7,634 nucleotides of DNA from assembly GCA_025997455.1 (NCBI GenBank), contig BNUP01000101.1, positions 1 to 7,634 of the forward strand, written 5' to 3'. Position 1 is the stretch's first letter. Every line of letters starts with the position of its first letter. Under the pieces are notes generated by a model. The model searched no databases. It had not been told where the DNA came from and saw nothing but the letters and a program-made list of their open reading frames with translations. Origin of the DNA: Fibrobacterales bacterium. Lineage in GTDB: Bacteria; Fibrobacterota; Fibrobacteria; Fibrobacterales; Fibrobacteraceae. The position numbers and the translations under genes were made by a program. This document shows positions 4,889 to 7,634 of the stretch, one piece after another.

Positions 4889-6183
4889 AGGATATTCCGC
4901 AACAACCAAAAGGGACACGCGATTTTTACCCCGTTGATATGAGGGTGCAAAATCATATTTTTACCGTGTGGCGAAAAGCCGCACTTAAATTCGGATATGA
5001 GGAATACGAAGGTCCGTCGTTTGAGCATTTGGAACTTTACACCGGAAAATCGGGCGAGGAAATTGTTTCGCAACTTTACAATTTTACAGATAAGGGCGGG
5101 CGAAATTTGGCGTTGCGACCTGAAATGACTCCGACACTTGCCCGACTAGTAATTCAAAAGGGCGGCGAACTCAAAAAACCTTTCAAGTGGTTTTCCATTC
5201 CGCGGTTATTCCGCTACGAGCGGGCACAAAAAGGTCGATTGAGGGAATTTTTTCAATTGAATTTAGATATAATCGGGACGGAGAGTATAGGCGCGGAGGC
5301 GGATTTGCTCGCCTCTATTGCAAATATGCTTTTTGATTTCGGATTGACCGATGACGATTTTTCAATTGGAGTTTCGAGCAGAAAATTACTCGCCGCATTT
5401 TTAGAAGAGTTAAATGCACCCGATAAAAATGCTATCTATCCGTTGTTGGACAGACGACTTAAAATGGCAAATGGCGAATTTGAAACTGCTCTTTTAAGTG
5501 CAGGCTTAAATGAAGAACAGGCAAAAAAATTGAATTATTTTATGGGTTGCGTGTCACTTGAAGAAGTGAAAAATCTAACCGCTCCTGCACAAAACGCATC
5601 GACCGCACCAAGTGAATCGTCTGTTGCAATTAGGGAATTGGAGGAATTATTTTCATTGCTAACCGATTCGGGTTTTGCAAACTGCGTAAAACTCGACCTC
5701 TCGGTTGTACGGGGACTTGCATACTACACGGGAATTGTTTTTGAAGTTTTTGATAAAAATAAAAGTATGCGCGCCATTGCAGGCGGCGGTAGATACGATA
5801 ATTTAACGGAAATACTCGGCGGTCAAAAGGTTGCAGGTGTGGGTTTTGGTATGGGCGATGTTGTGCTTGCCGATTTGTTGCGTGAAAAAAATTTGCTCCC
5901 GCAAAGCCGTGCGGACTTGCCGATATATTTAACTTCGTTCAACAGCAATATGAATTTACTTTTCAAAACAGCGGCGGAATTTCGCAAGGCGGGAGTTGCC
6001 TGCTCGCATCCTCTTGCACCCGCAAAATTTGGGAAACAGTTGGAACAGGCAAATTCTTGCGGAGCAAAAGCGGTGGTTTTTGCAGATGGTGAAAAATCGC
6101 AGAACGGAATTTTTGAGTATAAAATTTTGGCAAGCGGCGAACAGGGAATCGGCACATTGGAAGACATTTTGAGGTTGTTATGA
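4885..6183 (+). CDS. hisS: histidine--tRNA ligase (HisRS)
   Basis: This class II aminoacyl-tRNA synthetase charges tRNA-His with histidine using ATP in the cytoplasm. Its 432 residues match the usual length. KGTRDFYP (9-16) is the HisRS N-terminal signature, LALRPEMTPTLAR (75-87) binds ATP/histidine, and FRYERAQKGRLREFFQLNLD (109-128) is motif 2. VVRGLAYYTGIVFE (274-287) is the histidine-specific HisA motif, AGGGRYDNL (299-307) follows, and GVGFGMGDVVLADLL (318-332) is motif 3. Residues from about 343 to 432 form the anticodon-binding domain (LPIYLTSF, then EFRKAGV, GAKAVVFADGE). Intact HisA and motif 3 argue against the regulatory paralogue HisZ. The ATG overlaps the preceding stop. The last codons lie in a 17-bp tandem duplication that also supplies the queF start. 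Confidence 0.97.
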   Translation: MKDIPQQPKGTRDFYPVDMRVQNHIFTVWRKAALKFGYEEYEGPSFEHLELYTGKSGEEIVSQLYNFTDKGGRNLALRPEMTPTLARLVIQKGGELKKPFKWFSIPRLFRYERAQKGRLREFFQLNLDIIGTESIGAEADLLASIANMLFDFGLTDDDFSIGVSSRKLLAAFLEELNAPDKNAIYPLLDRRLKMANGEFETALLSAGLNEEQAKKLNYFMGCVSLEEVKNLTAPAQNASTAPSESSVAIRELEELFSLLTDSGFANCVKLDLSVVRGLAYYTGIVFEVFDKNKSMRAIAGGGRYDNLTEILGGQKVAGVGFGMGDVVLADLLREKNLLPQSRADLPIYLTSFNSNMNLLFKTAAEFRKAGVACSHPLAPAKFGKQLEQANSCGAKAVVFADGEKSQNGIFEYKILASGEQGIGTLEDILRLL

Positions 6184-6202
6184 AATTGAGGTTGTTATGA
6201 AA
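6169..6202 (+). repeat. perfect 17-bp tandem duplication at the hisS/queF junction
   Basis: TTGAGGTTGTTATGAAA occurs at 6169-6185 and again, without a gap, at 6186-6202. In the first copy TGA of TTATGAAA is the hisS stop; in the second the same ATG is the queF start and GAGG is its ribosome binding site. Removing one copy would restore a 4-bp ATGA stop/start overlap like that between the two preceding genes. The duplication therefore looks like a recent replication-slippage event that separated the two genes by 13 bp. Confidence 0.95.
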
Positions 6203-6583
6203 AAATCATCTTACGAAGATAAGCAAGAAAATATTCCTGCATTAAAAACTCCCGAAATTGAAAAATGGGAATTTATGTATCCGAATTCCGCAACGGATTT
6301 GCGAATTGAAGTTCCCGAATTTACCTGCGTTTGCCCCAAAACAGGCTTGCCCGATTTCGCCACGCTAATCATAGAATATCGTCCCACAAAATTCTGCATT
6401 GAATTAAAAAGTTTCAAAGAGTATCTCCTCTTTTACCGCAACTTGGGAATTTTTCACGAGCATGTTGTGAACAAAGTTTTAAGGGATTGCGTTAGTGCGG
6501 TTAAACCAAAATATATGAAGGTCACGGGAGTGTTTAATTCACGGGGCGGAATACAAACTACGGTGGTTTCTGTTTATGAGTAG
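6197..6583 (+). CDS. queF: NADPH-dependent 7-cyano-7-deazaguanine reductase (preQ1 synthase)
   Basis: The enzyme reduces the nitrile of preQ0 to the aminomethyl group of preQ1 with two NADPH, in the queuosine tRNA-modification pathway. The 128-residue protein is a short, single-domain (type I, Bacillus-like) QueF. EFTCVCPKTGLPDFATL (41-57) holds the catalytic cysteine C46, which forms the thioimide with preQ0, and D53, the proton donor. ELKSFKEYLLFYRN (69-82) is the QueF family motif for NADPH and substrate contacts, and FHE (86-88) holds the substrate-binding glutamate. RGGI (116-119) is also typical. A GAGG 5 nt before the ATG lies in the duplicated junction segment. The stop overlaps the next start (ATGAGTAG). 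No other queuosine genes are visible, and the pairing with hisS may simply reflect co-expression of tRNA-related functions. Confidence 0.95.
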   Translation: MKKSSYEDKQENIPALKTPEIEKWEFMYPNSATDLRIEVPEFTCVCPKTGLPDFATLIIEYRPTKFCIELKSFKEYLLFYRNLGIFHEHVVNKVLRDCVSAVKPKYMKVTGVFNSRGGIQTTVVSVYE

Positions 6584-6941
6584 GGGAAAGCCTTCCCCTC
6601 GCTTGCACATGGTTGCTCGCTACCCCTTCTTATGCGTCCTTTTAACTCTCTCAATTTTCTCAACTAATCTTTTTGCACAAAATCAAAACGACGCTAATGT
6701 TCCTATTTCCGAAACTCAAGCGATGTTGCAGGAGACTACTCAAAATGCAGTGCCGAACGATTCGCTTGCAACGGAAAATTCCTACAACAGCGACTTAACG
6801 CCTCAACAACGCTTTGAAGAAAATCCCAAACATAACATTCACGAATACGATTACAAACAGCAGGTTATAGTCGGCGGTGTAGTTATGCTCTGCGTTGCAC
6901 TCGCTATGATTTTGAATAACAACTATAACCCGAAAAGGTGA
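6576..6941 (+). CDS. small exported protein with C-terminal membrane segment, unknown function
   Basis: The longest frame has 121 codons. Its start overlaps the queF stop by 8 bp, with only a weak GGTGG (6562-6566) upstream. Residues 1-16 are encoded by a dispersed repeat that is present elsewhere in a non-coding setting, so M12 (ATG at 6609) is an attractive alternative start. MVARYPFLCVLLTLSIFST then makes a compact signal peptide with a probable cut after NLFA. The mature part is acidic, Gln/Asn-rich and low in complexity (about 35-90). It is followed by EYDYKQQ and one hydrophobic helix (VIVGGVVMLCVALAMIL, 97-113), then a short basic end, NPKR. The layout suggests a periplasmic tether or small inner-membrane protein. 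No family is recognised. Position at the end of the hisS-queF operon suggests co-transcription. Confidence 0.65.
   Translation: MSRGKPSPRLHMVARYPFLCVLLTLSIFSTNLFAQNQNDANVPISETQAMLQETTQNAVPNDSLATENSYNSDLTPQQRFEENPKHNIHEYDYKQQVIVGGVVMLCVALAMILNNNYNPKR
6583..6628 (+). repeat. dispersed repeat, short copy (relative at 701-764)
   Basis: AGGGGAA (6582-6588) and TTCCCCT (6593-6599) form a perfect 7-bp stem with loop AGCC, beginning on the last base-pair of the queF stop region. The segment shares its beginning (GGGGAAAGCCTTCCCCTCGC) and its end (CGCTACCCCTT) with the minus-strand copy at 701-764. No T-run follows, so it is not an intrinsic terminator on this strand. It covers the first codons of the next ORF. 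Confidence 0.65.
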
Positions 6942-6942
6942 A

Positions 6943-7080
6943 TGGTCTATGGTGAACTCTGCATTACAGCCATTGTTTATACAGATTATCACAACTCCTT
7001 TTTAATACTCTAACTTACGAGTGCTAAAGCACTCTCTATCCGAAAGCCAAACTCTTGGCTTTCAGTATTGCAGGTGGGGA
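6943..7080 (+). repeat. dispersed repeat element B: single altered unit related to element A
   Basis: The element starts with TGGTCTAT and has the same 26-nt leader length as element A at 3395. At 6969-7006 it carries 38 nt that match unit 3 of the tandem array (3541-3578) with one mismatch, including the unit-3-specific CACAACTCC. It ends with TATTGCAGGTGGGGA at 7066-7080, 13 of 15 bases as in element A. In place of the second half of a unit it has two perfect hairpins. It lies directly between the end of the hisS operon and the convergent methyltransferase gene, and fills almost all of the 152-bp gap. Confidence 0.7.
7019..7063. terminator. two adjacent perfect hairpins between convergent genes
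   Basis: GAGTGC (7019-7024) pairs with GCACTC (7029-7034) around TAAA. GAAAGCCAA (7042-7050) pairs with TTGGCTTTC (7055-7063) around ACTC. They sit inside element B between two convergent genes, where a bidirectional terminator is expected, but neither is followed by a clear T-run. The 9-bp stem is the stronger of the two. Termination is inference. Confidence 0.45.
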
Positions 7081-7093
7081 GATGGCACAATTT

Positions 7094-7634
7094 TTATATT
7101 ACTACCTCAAAATTTTCTATAATTTTTTTGTTATACGCTTTCCAACCGCCACGAAAATCACGACTTGACATGGCGATAAATTTTTCCATTCTTACTGAGT
7201 TTAGTTGCAAAAGTAATTTGTCGATTTTTCCTTTGAATTTTATGCAATAACCTGAGTAAAATGTGCAATCAGGATTAGTATATTGTATAAAATTTGGTTT
7301 TTCGTTCATTGGCGAGAAAATAATTTTTTCACCAAAACTTGTATCTAATCCTTGACTTCTGCCGAAAGCATACCACGCAACAGAGTTGGGTGTTCCGTTA
7401 TCTCGTTTGTCTAATTCGGATTTTACGGAAAGTAAATAATTGTAAGCAAGCGGGTATTTTTCTTTCAATTCTTTTTCTGGAATAATAGCGTGCTTGCCAT
7501 TTAATTGTCGGTATGGAAATAGAATATAATCTTTAATTTCTTGTTCAGAATGCTTTAGTTTTGAACCTTTTATTATAGGTTTTAATATGGATTTTTCGAT
7601 TTTTACTTTGCCTTTTAATTTTGTATTTGCAATG
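7094..7634 (-). CDS. C-terminal part of a TaqI/Eco57I-type adenine DNA methyltransferase or restriction-modification protein (partial)
   Basis: The minus-strand frame stays open from the right edge to a TAA at 7094-7096, giving 179 visible codons; the start and catalytic part lie outside the window. The sequence fits the TaqI-like C-terminal specificity domain that reads the DNA target in N6-adenine methyltransferases and fused type II restriction-methylation enzymes. It contains DYILFPYRQLNGK, then LKEKYPLAYNYLLSVKSELD, then WYAFGRSQGLD, FYSGYCIKF, and the end motif SSRDFRGGWKAYNKKIIENF. The expected upstream SAM-binding and NPPY motifs cannot be seen here, so whether the protein also carries a nuclease domain is unknown. 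It converges on the hisS operon. Translation from an internal TTG is not needed, since the family homology continues upstream to the window edge. Confidence 0.85.
   Translation of the reverse strand, partial: IANTKLKGKVKIEKSILKPIIKGSKLKHSEQEIKDYILFPYRQLNGKHAIIPEKELKEKYPLAYNYLLSVKSELDKRDNGTPNSVAWYAFGRSQGLDTSFGEKIIFSPMNEKPNFIQYTNPDCTFYSGYCIKFKGKIDKLLLQLNSVRMEKFIAMSSRDFRGGWKAYNKKIIENFEVVI

Noticed and set aside
4687..5073. Minus-strand ORF of 128 codons across the deacetylase-like/hisS junction.
   Set aside because: It is antisense to hisS, whose family motifs are unambiguous.
7068..7250. Plus-strand ORF of 60 codons.
   Set aside because: It lies antisense to the methyltransferase C-terminal domain, and its first codons belong to the 3' end of repeat element B.

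Overview
The window is a low-GC bacterial chromosomal segment. It combines a conserved housekeeping operon with repeat-rich accessory DNA. The organism is best guessed as a member of Fibrobacterota or a close FCB-group relative. The basis is a large secreted protein with a serine-rich linker (PESSSSSGG) and a C-terminal tail resembling a type IX secretion sorting domain, plus a divergent polysaccharide-deacetylase-like protein next to hisS. This placement is inference, since no rRNA or marker phylogeny is available here.

Positions 1-869 hold no convincing large gene but are dense in structure. A sigma70-like promoter (TTGAAA, 18-nt spacer, TATAGT) has a spacer made mostly of 14 consecutive Gs, the architecture of a phase-variable promoter. 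It is followed directly by a 19-codon hydrophobic mini-ORF and a weak hairpin plus T8. Next comes a dRS3-like inverted repeat pair (ATTCCC-N8-GGGAAT in each arm), then nested palindromes. A dispersed repeat closes the region, and its GC hairpin plus T-run looks like a terminator. Positions 870-3329 encode an 819-residue secreted FG-GAP-type protein.

Positions 3330-3889 are intergenic. They contain a hairpin, five tandem units of about 60 bp whose closing stem shows two compensatory base-pair changes in unit 4, and a 29-codon ORF that looks like the amputated N-terminus of a YhcG/DUF1016-type nuclease. A second, single-unit version of the repeat element lies at 6943-7080. It shares the leader, the unit start and the 3' end with the first.

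Positions 3890-6941 form a compact operon on the plus strand: a divergent polysaccharide deacetylase-like exported protein, hisS, queF and a small exported/membrane protein. The first junction overlaps by 4 bp (ATGA) and the last by 8 bp. The hisS-queF junction carries a perfect 17-bp tandem duplication that appears to have pulled apart an original ATGA overlap. At the right edge, on the minus strand, is the C-terminal target-recognition part of a TaqI/Eco57I-type adenine DNA methyltransferase or restriction-modification protein.

The most unusual items are the covarying 60-bp repeat array with its dispersed relative, both lying beside defence-type genes, and the poly-G-spaced promoter with its tiny putative transcription unit.
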